From Amphiduros pacificus (taxonomy: Eukaryota > Annelida > Polychaeta > Phyllodocida > Hesionidae): a stretch of 64,000 nucleotides of DNA. The stretch is from positions 40,182,561 to 40,246,560 of the forward strand of contig OX439004.1 in the NCBI GenBank assembly GCA_949316495.1, read 5' to 3'. The position numbers and the translations under genes are program-made. The notes under the pieces are model-generated. The model ran no database searches. It saw only the letters and a program-made list of their open reading frames with translations, and was not told the DNA's origin. Below, piece after piece: positions 52,875-63,476 of this stretch (positions within the stretch are counted from its first letter, which is position 1; the number at the start of each line of letters is the position of its first letter).

Positions 52875-54690
52875 TTGTGTAGTTCATTAAAAACATAAAG
52901 AATTCTAGACAGTGTTAAAAACATACAGAATTCTAGACAGTGTTTATAAATGTATGCATTATGTAAATAGAATATTGTTCTGATGTAAACTTAACCCACT
53001 GAACAAAACATGTCTGAGAGTTTACAAAAGCATTATAGAGCTTTTGTGAATATTAGCTTCATGCCTTTCTAATCTTATTTTTATAATAAATTCCACTGAA
53101 ACAAAGAACAATTTAAGTTTTGCTTTATTTTTGGGATAAACATTTTTTTTGTTTATCTATTGATAAGGGATAGTGGACTATTTCCTTAAAAGTATTCCAA
53201 TGCATCATATGAAGCACAATCCATATATTTTAATACCAAAATGGCACAAATAGAAACTCCCAGGCCTGGCAATAGTAACCAAGGAAATGAAGCAAACACT
53301 ATTATTACCTCCACTTCAGAAGAGTTCCTTGTTGATGGTGCCTGAATGTTACTATTTTGAGGTAAGGATCATTTAATTTCATATCGAGGGCTTCACATCC
53401 TTTTGGCTTCAAATAGAAATGGGTTGAATCAAACAACATATTGTATAGATCAATAGACTTGTCCTTTAAGACCAGGAAAGTGAAGCAGAAGTCTGGGAAG
53501 GGGGTAGGAAATGGAGCAGACAGCAGCAAACGGATCAATAATATAAGCAAGGTGACCTACTTTCTGTCAGCTTGACATGTACCAACAGGCCTCCCCTTCT
53601 GTACTGCTCCTTTCATAACATTCATCATCTGATAACTTATCATTCATCTGGTAAAGAGAACGCCTATTTATTCTTATAATTCAGGTGAGTTGAACACAGG
53701 AGTGTTGACATTTAGCATTTGCTTAGTGATTCTTATTAACATATGAATTCCAAACACAGAAACAGGGATGTACTTTTTGCATGCTGTATGCATAACCATG
53801 GATAATTAGTTCAATCTGGTGTATATTTACATGTTGACAACTATCAAGCCAATGATCACACACGTCACCAGGATATTGTGACCTGTATATAGGATTAGTT
53901 CACTCATGCATGACAAACAGTAAATTGGTTACTGATTGAAGCGTGAACATGATCAGCTGCATGTCCATTCTGTGCTAAACTTTGATGTATCTTCAGGATA
54001 GCATCAACCAGTTTCTGAGACCCACATATTTGTTTTCTTCACGTTCTGTGAAATGGAAATTCTGTGTAATGGAAACTTATTTTGATGATGGTGATCAACT
54101 TCAATATACATATATATTTACTATATAGCCTTTCATAATCTTAATTAACTGGGATCAAGTTTTTTCATCATTTTTAAACTGCAATTTGATATATTCCATA
54201 TTTATTTTCTCCTGGCCCTCATCCAACTAGCTTGGGTCAAGGTTGTGTTTTATATTAGTTAAATTGTGCAAGAATGTTTGTGTTCACTTGAGTACACATT
54301 TTACCTTGTTGAGGTCAAGGTAAGATGCTTAACAGTGTGATTATACCTTAACATGGCACAGAGCTGAATATTTATATCTGTGAAGAATCAGATTATTAAT
54401 TGTCAAAGATTTCATGCTCTCCTTTAAGAACAATCAGGTTATGCCATCCTGACTTTCCTTGTCGAATTATATGCACCAGTCATGTTGAAGATAATCCAAG
54501 AATACACAAATAATACAACAGTAGATGACATACACGCCTTGGCCCTGTATACAATATTTGTAAGATATCACACTGTATAATATATAGTTTTAATATTACA
54601 CTTTATGATTTACAGTAAACATATTTTACAGCAGATTTCATACCATCCAACACTATAATATATCAGCAACTAAAATTATATCAATCTAGA
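52041..54690. other. Non-coding AT-rich DNA
   Basis: No exon was recognised apart from the hairpin repeat listed separately. The first exon of gene B could be here but I cannot identify it. Confidence 0.4.
52805..52908. repeat. Inverted repeat with (CA)n(TA)n in the loop
   Basis: Arms of 27 bp (52805-52831 and 52882-52908, starting ctagaattctttatg) pair with one mismatch around a loop of CA and TA dinucleotides. A partial direct copy of the right arm follows within 35 bp (acatacagaattctagacag). Confidence 0.75.
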
Positions 54691-54699
54691 TCACTGTGT

Positions 54700-56745
54700 A
54701 GTTATAACAGCCTAGAATAATATACCACAGTGATAATGGCTAAGATCACTGAATGATATACCACAGTGATATCAGCCTAGATCACTGAATGATATACCAC
54801 AGTGATGTCAGCCTAGATCACTGAATGATGTACCACAGTGATATCAGCCTAGATCACTGAATGATATACCACAGTGATATCAGCCTAGATCAGTGAATGA
54901 TATACCACAGTGATATCAGCCTCGATCAGTGAATGATATACCACAGTGATATCAATCTAGATCACTGAATGATATACCACAGTGATGTCAGCCTAGATCA
55001 GTGAATGATATACCACAGTGATATCAGCCTCGATCACTGAATGATATACCACAGTGATATCAGCCTAGATCACTGAATGATATACCACAGTGATATCAGC
55101 CTAGATCACTGAATGATATACCACGGTGATATCAGCCTAGATCACTGAATGATATACCACAGTGATATCAGCCTAGATCACTGAATGATATACCACAGTG
55201 ATATCAACCTAGATCACTGAATGATATACCACAGTGATATCAGCCTAGATCACTGAATGATATACCACAGTGATATCAGCCTAGATCACTGAATGATATA
55301 CCACAGTGATATCAGCCTCGATCACTGAATGATATACCACAGTGATATCAGCCTAGATCACTGAATGATATACCACAGTGATATCAGCCTAGATCACTGA
55401 ATGATATACCATAGTGATATCAGCCTAGATCACTGAATGATATACCACAGTGATGTCAGCCTCGATCACTGAATGATGTACCACAGTGATATCAGCCTAG
55501 ATCACTGAATGATATACCACAGTGATGTCAGCCTAGATCACTGAATGATATACCACAGTGATGTCAGCCTAGATCACTGAATGATATACCACAGTGATAT
55601 CAGCCTCGATCACTGAATGATATACCATGGTGATATCAACCTAGATCACTGAATGATATACCACAGTGATATCAACCTAGATCACTGAATGATGTACCAC
55701 AGTGATATCAGCCTAGATCACTGAATGATATACCACGGTGATATCAGCCTAGATCACTGAATGATATACCACATTGATGTCAGCCTAGATCACTGAATGA
55801 TATACCACAGTGATATCAACCTAGATCACTGAATGATATACCACAGTGATATCAGCCTAGATCACTGAATGATATACCACAGTGATGTCAGCCTCGATCA
55901 CTGAATGATATACCACGGTGATATCAACCTAGATCACTGAATGATATACCACAGTGATATCAGCCTAGATCACTGAATGATATACCACAGTGATGTCAGC
56001 CTAGATCACTGAATGATATACCATAGTGATATCAGCCTAGATCAGTGAATGATATACCACAGTGATGTCAGCCTAGATCACTGAATGATATACCACAGTG
56101 ATATCAGCCTAGATCACTGAATAATATACCACAGTGATATCAGCCTAGATCACTGAATGATATACCACAGTGATATCAGCCTCGATCACTGAATGATATA
56201 CCACAGTGATGTCAGCCTCGAACAGTGAATGATATACCACGGTGATGTCAGCCTCGATCAGTGAATGATATACCACAGTGATATCAACCTCGATCACTGA
56301 ATGATATACCACAGTGATGTCAGCCTAGATCACTGAATGATGTACCACAGTGATATCAGCCTAGATCACTGAATGATATACCACAGTGATATCAGCCTAG
56401 ATCACTGAATGATATACCACAGTGACATCAGCCTCGATCACTGAATGACATACCACAGTGATAATGGCTAAGATCACTGAATGACATACCACAGTGATAA
56501 TGGCTAAGATCACTGAATGATATACCACAGTGACATCAGCCTCGATCACTGAATGACATACCACAGTGATATCAGCCTAGATCACTGAATGATATACCAC
56601 AGTGATATCAGCCTAGATCACTGAATGATATACCACAGTGATATCAGCCTAGATCACTGAATGATATACCACGGTGATATCAACCTAGATCAGTGAATGA
56701 TATACCACAGTGATATCAGCCTCGATCAGTGAATGATATACTGCA
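54700..56745. repeat. 36-bp hairpin-forming minisatellite, about 57 copies
   Basis: Head-to-tail units of 36 bp contain gatcactgaatgatatacca and cagtgatatcagcctagatc. In each unit atcactg and cagtgat are 7-bp inverted arms around a 12-base spacer, so every unit can form a hairpin. Variants (gatgtcagcctc, gataatggctaag, cacggtgat) are scattered. The left edge decays into degenerate units. The array ends about 350 bp before the acceptor of the gene B start-codon exon. Confidence 0.95.
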
Positions 56746-57096
56746 GTGCTATAAAATCCCACTTTAGCATGATTGTGCTTGGTCCATCTGTGGAGATTTC
56801 ATGTACAAAGCTAATATTATATATGCATATACACTAATAGTATGTAGTATAACATTGCCACATCCACACATCTTCATCAAAAAGTCACCGTGATATCTAC
56901 CGTAATTGTCAGCTAATATCATTGGACTTGTATTGATCTTTTTGAAGTGTTTTCTATCAGTAAATGGTCATGACTATAGAATGGACTTCAAACATAATAG
57001 TTAACATGGGTCAAAGATTTTGTAGACAGCATGTAAATAGCCTTCTGTTGCATAATGAAAGGACCTTTGCATATAATATTTATTTTTGTTTTTCAG

Positions 57097-57175
57097 GGTT
57101 GGGTTTCCTCACCTTGGGCATCTGATGGTATGGGGATATGAATGGATATGATACAGTAGTGATATGATCTAAGCT
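57097..57175 (+). promoter_or_regulatory. 5' untranslated leader of gene B with six upstream ATGs
   Basis: After the acceptor ttgtttttcag (ending 57096) the leader holds ATGs at 57125, 57130, 57138, 57142, 57148 and 57164. All meet a stop before the main start. The last, ATG-ATC-TAA, is in the main frame, and its stop at 57170-57172 fixes 57176 as the first usable in-frame start. If this exon is in the mature mRNA, the uORFs should restrain translation. Confidence 0.6.
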
Positions 57176-59232
57176 ATGGCTGGCCACCAGAAGTTTTATT
57201 GTGATGCCAACTATGTGAATTATATTCACAACATGATGGTGAAAACAGAAGCAGATCGTAATGGATTTACACAGCCAAGCACCAATAAGGATTGTCACAC
57301 AAAAAGGGAGCTTGGAAATTTTGGTGCACAAAATTCATACAGGACTGAGGAGATGGCTAAAAGTAGTTGCAGCAGCCAAAACTGTTTCATCAAACCTGAG
57401 CCTGAAAATTTTGAATATTTCAACACATCATTTTCAGAAAATGACAAATCTGTTGATAAGATGGTGAAGGTATTGGGGGAGATATTTGACATAGAAGGGA
57501 AGGGAGATGGAAATAATAATATTCATGGAGAATCAGTCCAAGTCAAGGAAGAAGATGTCAATATGGAGGAGAAGGAAAATGAAGAGGATGTGGAGGAGGA
57601 TGAGGAGGAGGATGTGGAGGAGGAGGAGGATGTGGAGGAAGATGAGGAGGAGGATGTGGGGGAGGAGGATGTGGGGGAGGAGGATGTGGAGGAGGATGTG
57701 GGGGAGGATGAGGAGGAGGGTGTGGAGGAGGATGTGGGGGAGGAGGATGTGGGGAAGGAGGATGTGGAGGAGGAGGATGTGGAGGAGGAGAATGGGAAGA
57801 AGTGTTCATTTGATGAGAATGTGAAAGAAGAGGAAGGATATATGGCATGGGAGGAAGAATCAGAAGATATGAAGCAAGAACTGACGGAAAAGTGCCAAAA
57901 ACAGAAGGATGAAGAGGAAGAGACAAGAGAATCAGAGGAAGAAAAAGAAACCGAAAATTCTGATGAAGATTCTAGTGAAGATGAAAAAGTGGAATTTGAA
58001 AAGGATGAAAGATTACAGGAGTCTGAAGATGAGGATTTTCTAGAATTACTGGAAAAAAAGGAGGAAGTTAACAGTGAAAATGATTCAATGATATTTGAAG
58101 AATCAAGCGATTCTGAATCTGAGCCGGACTCCTATTCTTATTTTGAACACTCACAAAGGAAACTGAATTCATGCCAGGAGTGTTCAAGAAGTTTCAAAAC
58201 CAAAGAAAAATATACTGCACACATGATCACACATCACAATCACCCAGGGTTTCCATGTGATCATTGTGGCAAAACATTTGCATATTTAAGAGGAATGCGC
58301 CAGCATGTTAAACAAATACACGATGATACAGAAAACAATAAATGTTCATTGTGTGACAGAAAGGTGGTCAACTTAAAAGCTCACCTAAGAACACACACTG
58401 GAGAAAGGCCATACAAGTGTCAAGAATGTGGTAATGCTTACAAGGAATATAGCATCCTCAGAACACATATAAAGTCTTTTCATTTAAATAAAAGAGATTA
58501 TAAATGCCATTTTTGCAATAAGTGGTTCTTCAGGAACAGTCATCGAGCTGAGCATGAGACCAGACACCATCCTGGAGGGGAAAACAAGGCTCTGCTGAAA
58601 AAGACACATACCTGCCACAGGTGTGGATACAATACTTCCTTTAAATCTTATTTAAACAAGCATATGGACAGCATGCACAATGATAGGGCTGCCAATGACA
58701 GTGATCAGACCAAATTTGAGTGCTACCTGTGCGACAAGAGCTTCCAGTATAGAAGTAGTCTAAGTAAACACTTGCGGATCAGCCACAAAGGAAAACTGCC
58801 TCGACTTATTCAAAATAATGAGGTGTCCAGCTCATCAGAAGCTAATGAGAAAGTCATTGGTAATATAGACACTAATGAGAAATTCATTGGTAATATAGAC
58901 TCTAATGAGAAAGTCATTGGTAGTATAGACACTAATGAGAAAGTCATTGGTAATTCAAGAATTACGGAAAAAGCCATTGGTAATCCAGGAACCAGTGAGA
59001 AAGTCATTGGTAATTCCAACACTAACAAGAAAGTCTATGGTAATTCAAGAACTAAGGAGAAAGTCATTGGTAAGCCAAGAACTACAAGACCTAAAAAGAA
59101 AGTTATTGGTAACTTAGGCACTGAGATATTGGGAGCTGGCGATATAATCAGCCGTCCTGGTCGGAAGAGGAAAAATAGCACAACAACTGCAGCAAAACCA
59201 GAGGCCACATTTGTCAGAAGGTCTCAAAGAGT
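57176..59232 (+). CDS. Gene B coding exon 1 (acidic tract, seven fingers, ten-residue repeats)
   Basis: The donor is caaagagt/gtaagt at 59232/59233 in phase 2. Splicing to 59364 restores GTC-ACA-AAG, reading V-T-K-K. Confidence 0.9.
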
Positions 59233-60065
59233 GTAAGTTGATTTACAACATTTATCTTAAAACTTGATAATCATATCTATCTGGTTTAATTTGATATAAC
59301 ATATGATTTCCATATTTTATTGATTTATATTAATATGTTTGTGTGTTGTCTTAATTTTTGCAGCACAAAGAAAACTGATATGGAGACTGACAATTTTCAA
59401 ATTGTTGGATGTCGGGTGAAGCATGAATGGCTTTTAGATGATGGAGGCAAGAAGTGGTACAGTGGTAAGCTTCTATATTCTATAGGAATAAACATTTGGC
59501 ATCTTAAAAACATCCCAAGCATCTTTTCTTCTCATTGTCAAATCTTAAAAGGGGCCATTTTTTCCTCTTTCCACAGAAATGATTTTTTCTTCTACATTTA
59601 GATGTGTAATATTTTGGTGAACTATCTTACTGAGCTTCACTCCCCTTCCTCACAGAAGTATAGGAAAATTGTACATAGAGGATAGAAACAATCAAGTGAA
59701 CTTTAAACTCAAACTCTCTCAATGTCAGAATTTTTCTCCATCCTAAAACCTGTGTTATTTGAAAACTTAGTCCATAAAGCTAGATACCAGTAGACCCAAG
59801 ATTTAATATTTTGTAATGACATTTTACATTTATCATCAAGGGTATTTATCAACAAAAATAATGGCTATTTTATGTTGTGTTAATTTGGTGTTGATGATCT
59901 GCAGGAGTTGTGCTGTGTCAGCAGAATCCGTGGAAGTCTGTGAAGGATCCAGATGCCATGTTTGACATCGCCTACGAGGAGGAGGATGTGGAGGGAAGCT
60001 GGGTCTACCACGTAGAAAACCTTTATAAAGACTGGAAGGAAGGCACTCTTGTCATCCTTGACTAA
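57176..60065 (+). CDS. Gene B: acidic C2H2 zinc-finger protein with C-terminal Spindlin-like repeat
   Basis: Three coding exons join in frame (57176-59232, 59364-59464, 59905-60065) for 772 aa; the TAA just upstream in frame supports this start. Four SUMO-acceptor type sites occur at K23 (VKTE), K73 (IKPE), K124 and K217 (VKEE). Residues about 125-207 are an acidic Glu/Asp/Val/Gly tract from a GAGGATGTG-type repeat. Seven C2H2 fingers span about 333-537; the third is short (CSLCDRKVVNLKAHLRTH), and a TGERPYK linker follows it. Nine ten-residue repeats (NEKVIGNIDT type) run from 557 to about 650, then a basic RPGRKRK. The C terminus matches one Spindlin repeat (FQIVGCRVKHEW to WKEGTLVILD). I infer a nuclear DNA-binding reader related to gene A. 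No N-terminal domain is recognised. Confidence 0.88.
57555..57800 (+). repeat. Coding short-period repeat (acidic tract)
   Basis: Words gaggatgtggaggag and gaggaggatgtgggg repeat without breaking the frame. The plus frame gives Glu/Asp/Val/Gly, while the opposite strand gives a spurious Pro/His-rich frame. Length variation between individuals is likely. Confidence 0.85.
58841..59118 (+). repeat. Coding 30-bp minisatellite, nine ten-residue units
   Basis: The unit aatgagaaagtcattggtaa with a variable 10-base remainder encodes NEKVIGN plus three residues. The copies become more diverged and more basic toward the 3' end. It lies between the fingers and the RPGRKRK cluster and probably forms a flexible linker. 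Confidence 0.85.
59364..59464 (+). CDS. Gene B coding exon 2 (first half of the Spindlin-like repeat)
   Basis: The acceptor taatttttgcag ends at 59363 and the donor acagtg/gtaagc is at 59464/59465 in phase 1. It encodes KKTDMETDNFQIVGCRVK and on to KKWYS, with the intron at the same domain position as in gene A. Confidence 0.88.
59905..60065 (+). CDS. Gene B terminal coding exon (second half of the Spindlin-like repeat)
   Basis: The acceptor gatgatctgcag ends at 59904. It encodes VVLCQQNPWK to VENLYKDWKEGTLVILD, with TAA at 60063-60065. The last eight codons are also the first unit of the downstream minisatellite. Confidence 0.9.
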
Positions 60066-62045
60066 ACATAGCATGGCAGTCTTGCCATGTACCATAGCAG
60101 TCTTGTCATCCTACATTAAAATATAGTAGATGGCAGTCTTGTCATCCTTAACTTAGCATAGCATGGCAGTCTTGTCATGTACCATGGCAGTCTTGTCATC
60201 CTTAACTAAGCATAGCATGGCAGTATTGTCATGTACCATGGCAGTCTTGTCATCCTTGACTAAGCATAGCATGGCAGTATTGTCATATACCATGGCAGTC
60301 TTGTCATCCTTAACTAAGCATAGCATGGCAGTTTTGTCATGTACCATGGCAGTCTTGTCATCCTTAACTAAGCATAGCATGGCAGTATTGTCATGTACCA
60401 TGGCAGTCTTGTCATCCTTGACTAAGCATAGCATGGCAGTATTGTCATATACCATGGCAGTCTTGTCACCCTTCATTAAAATATAGTAGATGGCAGTCTT
60501 GTCATCCTTAACTAAGCATAGCATGGCAGTTTTGAAATGTACCATGGCAGTCTTGTCATCCTTGACTAAGCATAGCATGGCAGTTTTGAAATGTACCATG
60601 GCAGTCTTGTCATCCTTGACTAGGCAAAGCATGGCAGTATTGTCATGTACCATGGCAGTCTTGTCATCCTTGACTAAGCATAACATGGCAGTCTTGTCAT
60701 GTACCATGGCAGTCTTGTCATCCTTGACTAAGCATAGCATGGCAGTTTTGTCATGTACCATGGCAGTCTTGTCATCCTTAACTAAGCATAGCATGGCAGT
60801 ATTGTCATGTACCATGGCAGTCTTGTCATCCTTAACTTAGCATAGCATGGCAGTTTTGTCATGTACCATGGCAGTCTTGTCATCCTTAACTAAGCATAGC
60901 ATGGCAGTATTGTCATGTACCATGGCAGTCTTGTCATCCTTGACTAAGCATAGCATGGCAGTATTGTCATATACCATGGCAGTCTTGTCACCCTTCATTA
61001 AAATATAGTAGATGGCAGTCTTGTCATCCTTAACTAAGCATAGCATGGCAGTTTTGAAATGTACCATGGCAGTCTTGTCATCCTTGACTAAGCATAGCAT
61101 GGCAGTTTTGAAATGTACCATGGCAGTCTTGTCATCCTTGACTAGGCAAAGCATGGCAGTATTGTCATGTACCATGGCAGTCTTGTCATCCTTGACTAAG
61201 CATAACATGGCAGTCTTGTCATGTACCATGGCAGTCTTGTCATCCTTGACTAAGCATAGCATGGCAGTATTGTCATGTACCATGGCAGTCTTGTCATCCT
61301 TGACTAAGCATAGCATGGCAGTCTTGTCATGTACCATGGCAGTCTTGTCATCCTTGACTAAGCATAACATGGCAGTCTTGTCATGTACCATGGCAGTCTT
61401 GTCATCCTTGACTAAGCATATAGCATGGTAGTCTTGTCATGTACCATGGCAGTCTTGTCATCCTTGACTAAGCATAGCATGGCAGTAGTGTCATGTACCA
61501 TGGCACAGTCTTGTCATCCTTCATTAAAATATAGTGGATGGCAGTCTTGTCATCCTTGACTAAGCATAGCATGGCAGTCTTGTCATGTACCATGGCAGTC
61601 TTGTCATCCTTGACTAAGCATAGCATGGCAGTAGTGTCATGTACCATAGCAGTCTTGTCATCCTTCATTAAAATATAGTAGATGGCAGTCTTGTCATCCT
61701 TGACTAAGCATAGCATGGCAGTCTTGTCATGTACCATGGCAGTCTTGTCATCCTTGACTAAGCATAGCATGGCAGTTTTGACATGTACAATGGCAGTCTT
61801 GTCATCCTTGACTAAGCATAACATGGCAGTCTTGTCATGTACCATGGCAGTCTTGTCATCCTTGACTAAGCATAACATGGCAGTCTTGTCATGTACCATG
61901 GCAGTCTTGTCATCCTTGACTAAGCATAGCATGGCAGTCTTGTCATGTACCATGGCAGTCTTGTCATCCTTGGCTAAGCATAGCATGACAGTCTTGTCAT
62001 GCATCATAGCAGTCTTGTCATCCTAGACTAAATATATTGAGGATT
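60042..62045. repeat. 54-bp minisatellite seeded by the 3' end of gene B
   Basis: The unit is a 33-bp part (atggcagtcttgtcatcctt then gactaagcatagc) followed by a 21-bp part (atggcagtcttgtcatgtacc). About 37 units run in tandem. A variant with attaaaatatagtagatggc recurs near 60113, 60472, 60994, 61524 and 61668. Because 54 is divisible by three, long spurious frames exist on both strands. The array begins within the last codons of gene B and would form its 3' UTR. Confidence 0.95.
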
Positions 62046-62215
62046 GCAGTCTTCTTGTCATCCTTAACTAAGTATGTAGGATGACAGTATTGTCATCCTT
62101 GATGTAAAGTGGCAGTCTTGTCATTTTTGCTAAATGTATAGTGGTTTTCAGTCACATAAAATCAAATATGTAGGATGGCAGTCTAGTCAACCCTGACCAA
62201 ATTATTAGGGTGGCT
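62046..62215. repeat. Decayed edge of the 54-bp minisatellite
   Basis: Words ggcagtcttgtcat and gtcatccttgat appear with irregular spacing and many changes. This is the usual older border of a tandem array. Confidence 0.6.
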
Positions 62216-63476
62216 GATTTTTCATCCATGAATAATTATATTGGCTATTTATCTGGTTATCCTTGATTAAATGTGTTGAATTCTGTGATCAAAATCATTA
62301 TTTACAAATTTTTGGTCTGGGCAAAGTGAGAAAATTAAAGAATTTGATCTGATAATCCTTGAATAGATATATGAATAACTGGGCCAACAAGTATTTTATG
62401 CATATAATTATATATTTGCTCACAGACTGCATGGCATTCACATTATTCTTAACAATATATAATTGTTTGTTCCTGAGATAAATACTGTGTTATTAAAATA
62501 GATTTACAATTTATATTTTGATGACACAGGTGCTGGTTTTAATAGTTATATTATATATGGTTAGTGGAACATATCCGCAGTAAGAATACACTTGGAAGTA
62601 GCTACTATATGCAGATTTGCGGAAAAGGAAGGTGGGATTTACCACGAAGCCTAATGTGATGTTTATTTACCAGTAGTTGATTTCTTTATACTTATGCAAA
62701 TTCAGTGAATACAGTCCTAGGCCTGCCTTGCACATTAAACCATTGAGCTGTCCATATCTGACCTAAATTGCAGTAGCAGGTGCTCTTTTAATTTTCTCTC
62801 TTTTTTCTCTTTTTTTTAATAAGTGTTTCATATTCATTTTCTGGTTTTTTTCAAAACAAGCATTGAGATTTAAAATATGTTTCTCACAACTCCTGGTAAA
62901 ATACCAATTCAAGAAAAGTAAATGAAATTAAAAAAATTAACACATTTATTATCAATATTAATGACACTAATGCAAATACTTTTGATTCTATTTATTCAGG
63001 ATGTAATAGGCATGTAAAGTCAGTTTTAGCTTGATATTTAGAAACACTAACAATAAATTGAATTTTCTATTAATGCACCTAATTTTTATAATGTTATTTA
63101 TGTGGATACAATACAGTACAAAGCTTAAACATCATTGACAGTACCATATTTAAATGTTTAATAAAATGTTTGCAAATAAAATTTTCATTGAAGATTTTTG
63201 AATATTATTCTTCCATTTGCAACCTTTATTTATAATGGGCTTCTGGAAGGCATACAATGATTTGTTCTTTGTGTATAAGGCTTGTAAATATTGATTAACA
63301 TTTATCAATTATGATCAGTGACTTGGAATTTTATAAAAAAAAAAAGAATAAATATATGAAGATACCATCCTAGGGTCTATCTTCTACACCACACCGGTTT
63401 TCAACACTTAATTTGCAAATGTATAGGAAATACCTGATTTCTGCACCTTGGAGAAAGGGTACTACCGGTAGTTTGG
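62216..63476. other. Gene B downstream region, possible 3' UTR end
   Basis: AT-rich with no gene recognised. Poly(A)-type AATAAA words lie near 63160 and 63176 and again near 63345; any could end the gene B transcript if the array is in its 3' UTR. Confidence 0.4.

Noticed and set aside
54700-56745. CRISPR-like array of 36-bp repeats
   Set aside because: The units are contiguous with no unique spacers, and the setting is a eukaryotic intron-bearing locus. It is a minisatellite.
57125-57151. Upstream ATG at 57125 as the start of gene B
   Set aside because: Its frame ends after eight codons at 57149-57151 and does not reach the main frame.
57558-57926. Minus-strand Pro/His-rich 122-codon frame
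   Set aside because: It is the antisense shadow of the acidic coding tract of gene B.
60153-62026. Long open frames of 100-220 codons on both strands
   Set aside because: They arise because the 54-bp repeat period is divisible by three. They repeat one 18-residue block and have no start context or domain.
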